A stretch of 64,000 bases of DNA, from the NCBI GenBank assembly GCA_003280225.1, contig QCFO01000001.1, positions 62,001 through 126,000 on the forward strand, read 5' to 3'. This stretch comes from Prochlorococcus sp. AG-363-K07. GTDB lineage: Bacteria; Cyanobacteriota; Cyanobacteriia; PCC-6307; Cyanobiaceae. This document shows positions 11,208-19,923 of this stretch, one piece after another. Under the pieces are notes generated by a model. The model was not told the DNA's origin. It saw only the letters and a list, made by a program, of their open reading frames with translations, and made no database searches. Numbering within the stretch: the stretch's first letter is position 1; every line of letters begins with the position of its first letter. A program made the position numbers and the translations under genes.

Positions 11208-11351
11208 ATGGCTAACAAAAGACAACCAAATGATCTCTTTTCCAGATTTGTAAATTGGCTGAGTAATCTTGGTAATGAAAAAACACCAATCAATCGTTCT
11301 TCAGGCAGCAAAGATTTTTTCTCAAAAATCATGAATCGCATTAGCGATTAA
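11208..11351 (+). CDS. Small protein (47 aa) between nirA and the nitrite transporter
   Basis: A short frame from ATG 11208 to TAA 11349-11351, beginning MANKRQPNDLFSRFVNWL. It is polar, basic near the start, and has two short amphipathic stretches (LFSRFVNWLSNL and DFFSKIMNRISD) linked by a Gly/Ser/Asn-rich segment. It lies 30 bases after nirA and 38 bases before the transporter gene, all in one direction, so it would be in the same transcript. I do not know the family. The spacing leaves little room for anything else, which mildly favours a real gene. Confidence 0.45.
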   Translation: MANKRQPNDLFSRFVNWLSNLGNEKTPINRSSGSKDFFSKIMNRISD

Positions 11352-11389
11352 GAACCTACCAGTTTTCTATTCTTACCTTACAAATTCCA

Positions 11390-12301
11390 ATGGCTTCTAG
11401 TACTTCTCAAATGGACTATGTCCTACCAAATGAGCTTGTAGACGGCATGATTGCTGCGGGCGGCAAAAAATCAACAGTCAGTGTCAAAAACCTTCTAGTA
11501 CGCGGATTTTATTCCGGAGCAATTCTCGGATTAGCGACTTGCCTTGCAATTACCGTAGGTATTCAGTCTGGGATGCCATTCTTAGGTTCTGTAATTTTCC
11601 CATTTGGATTTGCAAGCATTGTTCTCTTTGGGATGGAACTAGTGACTGGCAACTTTGCACTACTACCAATGGCAACATGGGCTGGGAAAAGTTCTTGGCG
11701 CGCAACATTCCGAAATTGGAGTTGGGTCTGGATAGGCAACTTTCTAGGTACAGCCCTCGTAGCTGTTCTATTAGCATTAAGTCTCACAAGTGCTGGAACC
11801 GTTGAACCTCTTTCAGCCGCGGATGGAGGAAAGGGTTGGGCAGTAGTAGCGGCAAAGATTATTGCGATAAATAAAATGAACGTAATTACCAAGTATGAGG
11901 TATTAGGCACTACTGGGTTCTTATTAGCTGTTCTTAGAGGAATAATTGCGAACTGGTTGGTTTGTTTAGGTGTAACTATGGCACTAGTCAGCAAAAGTGT
12001 TCCTGGCAAAATACTTGCATGCTGGCTACCAATCACTGCATTCCAAACAATGGGCATGGAACATATTGTCGTCAATATGTTCCTACATACAACAGGGCCT
12101 TTGCTAGGTTCTGGAGTGGCTTTTAGTAAAGTTATTTTTTGGAATTTTCTACCAGTAACTTTAGGAAATATATTAGGAGGAATGGTATTTATTGGAATGC
12201 TTTTCTATAGCACTCATAGAACAAAAATGAGCAATGTTCTACCTACTATCCATGATGAAAAACTAGAAAGAGAACTTGCAGCAGAGCTTGGAGCTAGGTA
12301 A
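11390..12301 (+). CDS. focA: Formate/nitrite transporter family channel (probable nitrite transporter)
   Basis: Integral membrane protein of the FNT family, 303 residues with six predicted hydrophobic segments. Recognisable features are the N-terminal DYVLPNELVDGMIAAGGKK, FGFASIVLFGMELVTGNFALLP, NWLVCLGVTMA, the segment GMEHIVVNMFL and NFLPVTLGNILGGMVF near the end. FNT proteins carry formate, nitrite or related monovalent anions. Placement directly behind nirA points to nitrite uptake. It is followed by a strong hairpin that would end the nirA transcript. Confidence 0.92.
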   Translation: MASSTSQMDYVLPNELVDGMIAAGGKKSTVSVKNLLVRGFYSGAILGLATCLAITVGIQSGMPFLGSVIFPFGFASIVLFGMELVTGNFALLPMATWAGKSSWRATFRNWSWVWIGNFLGTALVAVLLALSLTSAGTVEPLSAADGGKGWAVVAAKIIAINKMNVITKYEVLGTTGFLLAVLRGIIANWLVCLGVTMALVSKSVPGKILACWLPITAFQTMGMEHIVVNMFLHTTGPLLGSGVAFSKVIFWNFLPVTLGNILGGMVFIGMLFYSTHRTKMSNVLPTIHDEKLERELAAELGAR

Positions 12302-12317
12302 AATTTATAGAACTTAA

Positions 12318-12361
12318 TACTTAAGAAAGCTCATGCAAATGTGAATGAGCTTTCTTAAGTA
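12318..12361. terminator. Bidirectional hairpin terminator
   Basis: A perfect 17-bp inverted repeat (arms 12318-12334 and 12345-12361, starting TACTTAAGAAAG) encloses a 10-base loop. It lies 16 bases after the transporter stop and 11 bases before the stop of the convergent 98-codon gene. The position fits a terminator for both transcripts. Confidence 0.8.
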
Positions 12362-12372
12362 AATTAAATGCT

Positions 12373-12669
12373 CTAAGAAATTCTTTCAAACGCCAAATCA
12401 GCATCTAACATTGCTTGATAATCATCATGAAATGAACAACTATACATTAAATTAATTACTCTATCTAAATCAATACCTCGATCAAGAACATCTTGCCATA
12501 ACCTATTCGTCAATTCTGGATCATCAAGTTCAAATTGAGCATGCACTAATTCTCTAACAAGCAAAAAAATAGTTTGTCGATCATTCCTCATCCTTGCTTC
12601 GGCAAAATCCAATGAAAGATCACTAGCAAACTTGTCTATTTGTGATCTAGCAGTAATCTTCTTAACCAT
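12373..12669 (-). CDS. Conserved hypothetical protein, 98 aa
   Basis: A small soluble protein beginning MVKKITARSQIDKFASDL, acidic in its C-terminal half, mostly helical by composition and with no membrane segment. I do not recognise a domain. It is convergent with the nitrite transporter and divergent from the HEAT-like gene, so it has its own promoter in the 117-bp gap. Its place in the nitrite locus may be meaningful or accidental. Codon use resembles the neighbours, and the frame is clean from ATG to TAA. Confidence 0.7.
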   Translation of the reverse strand: MVKKITARSQIDKFASDLSLDFAEARMRNDRQTIFLLVRELVHAQFELDDPELTNRLWQDVLDRGIDLDRVINLMYSCSFHDDYQAMLDADLAFERIS

Positions 12670-12786
12670 TGAAAATTTGCCTATCTTTTATAACTAAACC
12701 AATAAGAGAGCTAATCCCTTAAAATTAATAAAAAATCTAGAATTGATCTCTTAACTAATCCAACCTTGCAATTATGAAATTTGAAT

Positions 12787-13548
12787 ATGGAAAACAGTGA
12801 ATCAACAATTTGGGAGAGACTTAAAAACACTCGCAGCCTTGACAATAGGCCATCTGCAACTTGGCTTGGTGAAGTCTATTCACTGCAATTGTCTCATGAC
12901 TTACGACATGTGATTGGTGAACAGCTAGGACTTTGTGCCGAAGAAGGATGGGTGATCATAAGTATGCTACTTGCCAAATATGGTCCAGAACCAGAGCTCA
13001 TCCACGCAGCAGGCATTTGCCATCAACCTGATGCAAAAAAATTTCTCCTCAGTCTTCTCCAAGAAAGTAAAGATTACAACCTCATAATTTTAAAAGCACT
13101 TACCTGCTGGGGAGCATCTTTATCAATAAGATTGTTGAAGAATATTCTTAGTCAACCAGACGCAGAAAAGCGATTAGCTGGACTCGAATTACTAAAGTTC
13201 AAATTAAAGGATCTCTCCGATCAAGATCTTATTTCAATAACTAAAGATCTTTTAAATGATTTCCGTGATCCTATAGTCATTAAAACTATAGAAATTCTAC
13301 AGCGTCGCGATGGGGTTGATATTTGCGACAATATTGCCAAAACAGCTCTCAATGGATCTGATGCCTCTTCTTATAAAGCTCTGATTGCACTAGGTGCTAT
13401 TCAATCAACCCATAGCATCAGAAGCTTGGAAAAGCTAATTACACAGTGCACAGATGAACGTCGGCGTAGTCTTGCTATAAAGCAACTCCAACATCAATAC
13501 AAATTCTTGAAACCGGGTACATCCAATTCAAGCATCAACAATGTCTAA
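12787..13548 (+). CDS. HEAT-like repeat protein
   Basis: A soluble all-helical protein of 253 residues. Repeated pairs of helices with conserved Leu/Ala positions (for example EKRLAGLELLKFKL, DPIVIKTIEILQRRDG and SYKALIALGAIQ) suggest HEAT or PBS-lyase-type repeats, which usually mediate protein contacts. I used ATG 12787 rather than the TTG at 12781. It lies in the nitrite locus, upstream of a TrpD-like gene in the same direction. A specific function is not visible. Bilin-lyase relatives share the fold, but no lyase signature could be assigned. Confidence 0.75.
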   Translation: MENSESTIWERLKNTRSLDNRPSATWLGEVYSLQLSHDLRHVIGEQLGLCAEEGWVIISMLLAKYGPEPELIHAAGICHQPDAKKFLLSLLQESKDYNLIILKALTCWGASLSIRLLKNILSQPDAEKRLAGLELLKFKLKDLSDQDLISITKDLLNDFRDPIVIKTIEILQRRDGVDICDNIAKTALNGSDASSYKALIALGAIQSTHSIRSLEKLITQCTDERRRSLAIKQLQHQYKFLKPGTSNSSINNV

Positions 13549-13622
13549 AGTTAAATACATCAATTAAGAATAGTTTTTCACAGTTTTACAAAACACTTCT
13601 TCTAAAAATTGCCAGTAATCTC

Positions 13623-14678
13623 ATGACCACAGGAAAAGAAAAATTCAAACAATATCTTAAAAAGATCGGCAGTGGTGAAAATACAAGCAGTGGTCTTAAC
13701 CGAAAAGAGTCTGAAGAAGCTTTCAATCTCATTCTTCATTCAGATGCAACGCCTGCTCAAATTGGAGCATTCATGATCGCCCATCGAATTCGGCGACCAG
13801 AACCACAAGAATTAGCAGGCATGGTCGATGCTTACGTAAATTTAGGACCCACTTTGACATCTAAAACGCTACAACTACGACCCATTTGCTTTGGCATCCC
13901 ATTTGATGGAAGAACTCGAACCGCTCCTATTTACCCACTCACAGCACTCATTCTAGTAAGTGCGGGACAACCAGTTGTCTTACAAGGATCAGATCGAATG
14001 CCCATAAAGTATGGAATAACCACTGCAGAACTATTTGAAGCATTGGACCTAAAACTCACAGGCCTTTCAAATAGCCAAGTACAAAATTGTCTTGATGAAA
14101 ACGGACTAGCTTTCATTTATCAACCTGACCACTTTGCATTAGCGCAACGTCTGAAGAACTATCGAGACGAAATAGGTAAGCGCCCCCCCATTGCAAGCAT
14201 GGAACTAATTTGGACAGCTCATCAAGGAGAACATCTATTTGTCAGCGGATTTGTGCATCCGCCTACTGAAGAAAGAGCATGGGAAGCTCTCAAGATGCTC
14301 GGAGAATCAGATGTCATTTCAATAAAAGGTCTTGAAGGAGGCACAGACTTACCAATAAGTCGACCCTGTATCACTGGGCAACTAAAAAATAATCAATCAA
14401 AACGCTTAATCCTTCATCCTAAAGATCATGGTTGTTCTGGAAAAGACATGGAATGGATTAACCTTCACTTATGGAGAAAACATGCCTTAGATGGATTAAC
14501 TAATAAAGGACCATTACAACAAGCTTTACGTTGGAATGCTGGGGTTTATCTATGGTTTGCAGGAATCAGCCAAAGCCTAGAAGCAGGACTTGATAAAGCT
14601 GAGGAAATTATGAGCGAAGGATCTGCAAAATGCACCCTAGAGCAGCTTATTCATTGGAGATCCAAAATCACTGCCTGA
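13623..14678 (+). CDS. TrpD-like protein (anthranilate phosphoribosyltransferase family, divergent)
   Basis: Resembles the anthranilate phosphoribosyltransferase / thymidine phosphorylase fold. The N-terminal helical domain has RKESEEAFNLILHSDATPAQIGAFMIAHRIR and ELAGMVDAYV, and an alpha/beta domain follows. The phosphate-binding GTGGD loop of true TrpD enzymes is not present; the equivalent region reads FGIPFDGRTRTAPIYPL. A later segment, SDRMPIKYGITTAELFEAL, keeps the family pattern. It is therefore probably a TrpD2/YbiB-type paralogue, not the tryptophan enzyme. It stands 74 bases after the HEAT-like gene, probably co-transcribed. Its substrate is unknown. Confidence 0.75.
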   Translation: MTTGKEKFKQYLKKIGSGENTSSGLNRKESEEAFNLILHSDATPAQIGAFMIAHRIRRPEPQELAGMVDAYVNLGPTLTSKTLQLRPICFGIPFDGRTRTAPIYPLTALILVSAGQPVVLQGSDRMPIKYGITTAELFEALDLKLTGLSNSQVQNCLDENGLAFIYQPDHFALAQRLKNYRDEIGKRPPIASMELIWTAHQGEHLFVSGFVHPPTEERAWEALKMLGESDVISIKGLEGGTDLPISRPCITGQLKNNQSKRLILHPKDHGCSGKDMEWINLHLWRKHALDGLTNKGPLQQALRWNAGVYLWFAGISQSLEAGLDKAEEIMSEGSAKCTLEQLIHWRSKITA

Positions 14679-14687
14679 AATAAATAA

Positions 14688-15164
14688 CTATTTAAAAGAT
14701 TTTTGCATTAAATACCGCTCGAAACTAACATCAGCAAAATTGATAGTTTCAGATTTAATAAAAGTCCAACCTCGTTTTAACAACAAAGGATAACTACATA
14801 AGCTTGCCTCTGTAGATAAAAAAGCTTCTCCCTCATTAAATGCTTCCATCTCGATATGGTCCAACAAAGCTGTGGCATGTCCAAGTCCTGCGGATCGCCC
14901 TCGACAATAAAGTAGAGCTAATCGACTCAAAGGATGTCGCAAGGCAAAGGCTTCAATCACTGCATTATCACAACTAACCCAACCTCTACCTTCCGCAAAT
15001 ACACGGTCCAAGATGCCAGGCAAACAAGCTATTGCAGACCACGCAGCAATTTGAGCATGACTATAAAAAAGTGGGCCCTGGGATTCAATTGCATCTTTAT
15101 AAACCTCTCTCACCACCTCATAATCAGAAGGGCTTAAAGGCTTTAAATAATGGCTTGCACACAT
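14688..15164 (-). CDS. GNAT family N-acetyltransferase
   Basis: A 158-residue protein with the layout of Gcn5-related acetyltransferases: an N-terminal LKPLSPSDYEVVREVYKDAI helix pair, a central strand, then YCRGRSAGLGHATALLDHIE as the acetyl-CoA loop (R-x-x-G-x-G/A type), and a C-terminal SYPLLLKRGW segment. The substrate cannot be told. It is convergent with the TrpD-like gene, with only 9 bases between stops, and divergent from the MFS gene. Confidence 0.75.
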   Translation of the reverse strand: MCASHYLKPLSPSDYEVVREVYKDAIESQGPLFYSHAQIAAWSAIACLPGILDRVFAEGRGWVSCDNAVIEAFALRHPLSRLALLYCRGRSAGLGHATALLDHIEMEAFNEGEAFLSTEASLCSYPLLLKRGWTFIKSETINFADVSFERYLMQKSFK

Positions 15165-15186
15165 CTAATGATACCTAGCAAAGCAG

Positions 15187-16479
15187 ATGAACATACTTTG
15201 TGAGATGGTGAAGGTCAGAAATAAGAAAGAATCTGTGGAAAAGCTCAAGATCCCAACTCTGCTTAGTGCTTTTATAACACTTTTAAATGATCGGCTTGGA
15301 GAAACCATAGTCTTTCCTTTACTGCCTTTCTTGCTTGAGCGCTTTACAAAAAGTGGTAGCACTCTTGGATTACTAGCTGGCACTTATGCAATATCTCAAT
15401 TTGCAGTGGCTCCTTTAATTGGTGCTCTAAGTGACCGATTTGGGCGTAAACCAATCATCATAACTTGTGTAGCAGGCTCGGTGATAGGCCTAAGTCTTTT
15501 TGCTATCACTGTCAGTCTTGACTGGAATAATATATTACCAATTTGGGCAACTAGTTTACCTCTATTCTTGTTATTTGCCGCGAGAATTATTGATGGAGCA
15601 AGTGGGGGAACTGCAGCTACTGCTACAGCAGTATTAGCAGATATTTCAACACCTGAAAATAGAGCGAAAACCTTTGGCTTGATAGGTGTTGCCTTTGGAT
15701 TAGGCTTTGTATTAGGACCAGGATTAGGAACAGCTCTTGCAAAATTTAGTGTTACTCTTCCTGTTTGGGCAGCCACACTATTTGCAATCGCAAACTTAGG
15801 TTTAGTGATCTGGATACTCCCTGAAACATTAATGCCTGCAAATCGAGATAATTTGATTAAGAAAAGGGAATTAAACCCATTCAGACAACTCAAAATTATC
15901 TTTACCAATCACTTGTCACGTCGACTTTGTCTCGCATTCTTTTTATTCTTTATGGCCTTCAATGGATTTACAGCTGTTTTAGTTTTATATTTAAAAGAGG
16001 CTTTCTTATGGACTCCACAGCAATCTAGCCAAGCTTTTGTAATAGTAGGAGTTATTGCAATGGTAGTTCAGGGGGGATTAATTGGACCATTAGTCAATCG
16101 CTTTGGAGAATTCAAACTAACAGTATCAGGTATAGGCTTTGTGATCGCTGGTTGCATACTTCTGACGCTTGCAAACCAAGAGAACTCAATTCGTATGGTA
16201 TTCAGCTCGGTAGGCATCTTGGCTGTCGGAACAGGACTGGTAACTCCTTGCCTTCGGGCATTGATTTCAAGAAAGCTGGATTCGACTGGTCAAGGTGCAG
16301 TACTAGGAAGCCTCCAAGGCCTCCAAAGCTTGGGCACATTCCTAGGCGCCAGTGCGGCCGGCATATGTTATGACCTTCTAGGCCAAAAAAGTCCATTTTA
16401 TGGAACTACATTAGTACTAATTTTTGTAGTTGCTTTGGTTCAAGGGAGACGATCAAAGCAGCTAGAAAATAAGTATTAG
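15187..16479 (+). CDS. Major facilitator superfamily transporter (TetA-like)
   Basis: About 430 residues with roughly twelve hydrophobic segments. The MFS motif A is clear in GALSDRFGRKPIII between helices 2 and 3, and a motif-C-like glycine/proline run GLGFVLGPGLGTALA follows in helix 5, a pattern typical of drug/proton antiporters such as TetA. The substrate is unknown. An in-frame ATG at 15205 could be the true start and gives a normal N-terminus; neither has a strong ribosome-binding site. It is divergent from the GNAT gene with a very short gap. Confidence 0.85.
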   Translation: MNILCEMVKVRNKKESVEKLKIPTLLSAFITLLNDRLGETIVFPLLPFLLERFTKSGSTLGLLAGTYAISQFAVAPLIGALSDRFGRKPIIITCVAGSVIGLSLFAITVSLDWNNILPIWATSLPLFLLFAARIIDGASGGTAATATAVLADISTPENRAKTFGLIGVAFGLGFVLGPGLGTALAKFSVTLPVWAATLFAIANLGLVIWILPETLMPANRDNLIKKRELNPFRQLKIIFTNHLSRRLCLAFFLFFMAFNGFTAVLVLYLKEAFLWTPQQSSQAFVIVGVIAMVVQGGLIGPLVNRFGEFKLTVSGIGFVIAGCILLTLANQENSIRMVFSSVGILAVGTGLVTPCLRALISRKLDSTGQGAVLGSLQGLQSLGTFLGASAAGICYDLLGQKSPFYGTTLVLIFVVALVQGRRSKQLENKY

Positions 16480-16567
16480 AGTAATTACATTCCATCCTCA
16501 CCAATTGCTCCAAACTGCACTTGCTCAATTGCCAACATAATTCCTAAATAAAAAAAGATTTTTTTCA

Positions 16568-18685
16568 ATGACTAAAAAAGAAGAAGCTCAGCCCCACTAC
16601 ATCAACCGTGAACTGAGCTGGCTAAAGTTTAACCAAAGAGTTCTAGAAGTAGCCCTTGATCCTAATACGCCAATCCTAGATCAGGCAAAATTTAGTGCGA
16701 TATTCAGCAACAATCTGGATGAATTTTTTATGGTTCGTGTAGCCTCACTAAAAAGTCAAGTTGAAGCAGGTATAACAAAAAAAAGTGAGGATGGTAAATC
16801 ACCTCAAGAACAATTAAATAATATCCGATCCTCATTACTTCCTCTACTGAGCAAACAAGAAAATCACTATCTGAATACTTTTAAGAAGAGTCTGTTAAAA
16901 GAAAATATTCATTTATTGAATTATAAAGATCTAAATCTACGCCAAAAAAATTGGATCGATAACTATTTCCAGACAGCATTATTTCCTGTTCTAACTCCAT
17001 TAGCTGTTGACCCTACACACCCTTTCCCTTTTGTCAGTAATCTCAGCTTGAATGTAGCAGCGATCATCGTAGATCCTGATACCCAACAAAAACAATTTGC
17101 AAGAGTCAAAATTCCTCAAAAAACAACAAGAAGATTCATAGATATACCTATCGAATTAAGTGATCTAGAGCCCAAGCCAATACATACACAAATTACAATT
17201 GAGCAGGTAGTCGTAAATAACTTGCATTTGTTATTTCCTGGAATGGAAGTAGAAAATCAATGTCTATTCAGAGTTACCCGTGATGCCGACCTAGAACTGA
17301 GAGATATAGAGGCAGACGATCTCATGAGTGCCATTGAGCAAGGACTGCATAAACGCCGACTGGGAGGCGAGGTTGTCAGGTTAGAAGTCTCAGAAAACAT
17401 GCCTGAGAATATTTTAGATCTATTAATCGAGGGAATGAATGTAGCAGAGGCTGACCTATATCGTGCAAAAGATCCTTTAGCACTAGATGAACTATTTGAG
17501 TTTCAAAGAATAAATCTACCAGACTTAAAACATGAATTTCATCAAGGCAAAACTCACAAGGAGCTACTTCACAGTCAAAAAGATCTCGTAAGCGAAGGGT
17601 CAATAAGAAAAGATGATTTTAAAAGTATTTTTTCTATTATTAAACGTCAAGACTTACTTCTTCATCATCCATTTGATCTATTCTCAACCTCTATAGAAGA
17701 GTTCATCAATCAAGCTGCAGAGGACGAGCAGGTTATGGGAATTAAGATGACACTGTATAGAATTTCTAAGGACTCTTCAATCATTTCATCTCTCATCAGA
17801 GCCGCAGAAAATGGAAAGCAAGTCATGGCACTTGTCGAACTTAAAGCGCGCTTTGATGAAGATAATAATATTCAATGGGCTAAACATCTCGAACAATCAG
17901 GTGTTCATGTTGTTTATGGAGTTTCAGGGTTAAAAACCCATACTAAAATTGCCTTAGTAATAAGGAAGGAAAAAGCAAGACTTAGAAGTTACTTTCATAT
18001 TGGTACAGGAAACTATAATTCAAAAACATCTAAGTTATATACTGACCTAGGCTTACTCTCATCTCAACCAGAACTAGGTCAAGATCTAGTTGAATTATTT
18101 AATTACTTAACAGGCTTTTCAAAACAACAATCCTACAGGAAACTTCTTGTTGCACCAATAACTCTTAGAGATGGAATGAAGTCTTTAATTAAGCGAGAAA
18201 TCAAAAACAAAAAAAATAATGGGACTGGACACATAAAAGCAAAAATGAATTCACTTGTAGATCCAGAAATCATTGAGCTGTTATATAAAGCCTCGAATGA
18301 AGGAGTCAAAATTGAGCTGATAGTTCGTGGAATGTGCTGTTTATATCCAGGAGAGAAAGGTCTCAGTGAAAATATAAAAGTGACTAGCATTATTGGTAAT
18401 TTCTTAGAGCATTCTAGAATCTTTTGGTTTGCCAATAATGGCAATCCAGATGTTTATTTGGGAAGTGCAGATTGGATGAGACGTAATCTAGATCGACGTG
18501 TAGAAGCAGTCACGCCTATTGAGTCCCCAAACCTAAAACAACAAATCCATATGCTACTAGAGCTTTATCTACAAGATAATTGTGAATCATGGGAAATGCA
18601 AAATGATGGTAACTATCTGCGTCGAGAACATAAAGAAACGAAAAAATGTGCGCAAGCTCAGCTGATTAGAAAGTGGAATCAATAA
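16568..18685 (+). CDS. ppk: Polyphosphate kinase 1
   Basis: Polymerises the terminal phosphate of ATP into polyphosphate. The N-terminal domain shows INRELSWLKFNQRVLE and NNLDEFFMVRVASLK; the catalytic C-terminal part has the autophosphorylated histidine in YFHIGTGNYNSKTSKLYTD and the second histidine in LEHSRIFWF. The segment VYLGSADWMRRNLDRRVE is also characteristic. At 705 residues it is of normal length. It is preceded by an 88-bp gap with nothing recognisable, and a roughly 200-bp gap follows before the sigma factor gene. Confidence 0.97.
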   Translation: MTKKEEAQPHYINRELSWLKFNQRVLEVALDPNTPILDQAKFSAIFSNNLDEFFMVRVASLKSQVEAGITKKSEDGKSPQEQLNNIRSSLLPLLSKQENHYLNTFKKSLLKENIHLLNYKDLNLRQKNWIDNYFQTALFPVLTPLAVDPTHPFPFVSNLSLNVAAIIVDPDTQQKQFARVKIPQKTTRRFIDIPIELSDLEPKPIHTQITIEQVVVNNLHLLFPGMEVENQCLFRVTRDADLELRDIEADDLMSAIEQGLHKRRLGGEVVRLEVSENMPENILDLLIEGMNVAEADLYRAKDPLALDELFEFQRINLPDLKHEFHQGKTHKELLHSQKDLVSEGSIRKDDFKSIFSIIKRQDLLLHHPFDLFSTSIEEFINQAAEDEQVMGIKMTLYRISKDSSIISSLIRAAENGKQVMALVELKARFDEDNNIQWAKHLEQSGVHVVYGVSGLKTHTKIALVIRKEKARLRSYFHIGTGNYNSKTSKLYTDLGLLSSQPELGQDLVELFNYLTGFSKQQSYRKLLVAPITLRDGMKSLIKREIKNKKNNGTGHIKAKMNSLVDPEIIELLYKASNEGVKIELIVRGMCCLYPGEKGLSENIKVTSIIGNFLEHSRIFWFANNGNPDVYLGSADWMRRNLDRRVEAVTPIESPNLKQQIHMLLELYLQDNCESWEMQNDGNYLRREHKETKKCAQAQLIRKWNQ

Positions 18686-18885
18686 AAAAGTATAAACACT
18701 TAGAATTAAAAAAAAATTTGATGCAAAATTCATCTAACAGAATGAGAAAGGATGATATTGCGCGTTTTACCTAGTGCGAAAAAAGATTTTCCCATAGGGT
18801 TACTGAAAGATTTCCAATTCTGGATGTCTACATTGCTTTATAGGTGCTAAATTCCGGCCAAATCTAAATTTAGGAGGCCAGGGTG

Positions 18886-19911
18886 ATGGGGATCCCTCTG
18901 GAATCTGCAGGGAGCACTTCCAATGCGAAGTCGCAATCTTTTGCAAAGTCTTCAACAAAAAAAACACGAAATCAAAAAGCAAACAAGGCTGCCAATGGTT
19001 CTCGAATTGCTCACAAAACTGGTGGCCGCTTAGGAACTGACTCCATAGGGTTTTACCTAAGCAGTATTGGAAGGGTTCCACTACTAACTCCGGCAGAAGA
19101 AATTGAACTGGCCCATCATGTACAGACAATGAAAAAGATATTAGAGATACCAAAGGAAAAGCAAACCGCACGACAGCGTCATCAAGTGCGTATGGGAAAA
19201 CGTGCGAGAGATCGCATGATGGCAGCAAATCTTCGCCTAGTGGTGAGCGTTGCTAAAAAATATCAAAATCAAGGGCTTGACTTGCTTGATCTAGTCCAAG
19301 AAGGGGCTATCGGCTTGGAGCGAGCCGTTGATAAGTTTGATCCAGCAATGGGTTATAAATTTTCAACTTATGCCTACTGGTGGATTCGTCAAGGAATGAC
19401 TAGAGCAATTGATAATAGTGCTCGTACTATTCGACTACCAATTCATATCAGTGAAAAGCTCTCCAAGATGCGACGTATTTCACGAGAATTATCCCATCGT
19501 TTTGGACGTCAACCTAATCGCTTAGAACTGGCTCATGCAATGGGTATTGAGCCACAAGATCTAGAAGATCTTGTGGCTCAAAGTGCTCCTTGCGCATCAC
19601 TTGACGCACATGCAAGAGGAGAAGAGGATCGGAGTACTTTGGGAGAATTAATTCCTGACCCTAATAGTGATGAACCAATGGAAGGAATGGATAGAAGTAT
19701 TCAAAAAGAACACCTAGGTGGATGGTTATCACAATTAAACGAACGAGAACAAAAGATTCTACGTTTACGTTTTGGCTTAGATGGTGAAGAACCTCTTACC
19801 CTTGCTGAAATTGGACGTCAAATCAACGTTTCAAGAGAGCGAGTCAGACAACTAGAAGCGAAAGCAATTTTGAAATTAAGAGTGATGACAACCCACCAAC
19901 AAGCTGCCTAA
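18886..19911 (+). CDS. RNA polymerase sigma factor, sigma-70 group 2
   Basis: A non-essential-type sigma factor of the RpoD family. After a Lys/Ser-rich, poorly conserved N-terminus come region 1.2 (SIGFYLSSIGRVPLLTPAEE), region 2 (NLRLVVSVAKKYQNQGLDLL and FSTYAYWWIRQGMTRAI), region 3, and region 4 with the helix-turn-helix LTLAEIGRQINVSRERVRQL. It lacks the long acidic region 1.1 of the primary sigma factor, so it is group 2 (SigB-E type in cyanobacteria). A GTG at 18883 is in frame, but ATG 18886 lies 8 bases after a strong AGGAGG (18872-18877) and is preferred. Confidence 0.93.
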   Translation: MGIPLESAGSTSNAKSQSFAKSSTKKTRNQKANKAANGSRIAHKTGGRLGTDSIGFYLSSIGRVPLLTPAEEIELAHHVQTMKKILEIPKEKQTARQRHQVRMGKRARDRMMAANLRLVVSVAKKYQNQGLDLLDLVQEGAIGLERAVDKFDPAMGYKFSTYAYWWIRQGMTRAIDNSARTIRLPIHISEKLSKMRRISRELSHRFGRQPNRLELAHAMGIEPQDLEDLVAQSAPCASLDAHARGEEDRSTLGELIPDPNSDEPMEGMDRSIQKEHLGGWLSQLNEREQKILRLRFGLDGEEPLTLAEIGRQINVSRERVRQLEAKAILKLRVMTTHQQAA

Positions 19912-19923
19912 GTCATCAATCAC

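Noticed and set aside
11563-12075. 170-codon minus-strand frame inside the nitrite transporter gene
   Set aside because: Antisense to a membrane protein; such frames arise from the codon bias of hydrophobic residues.
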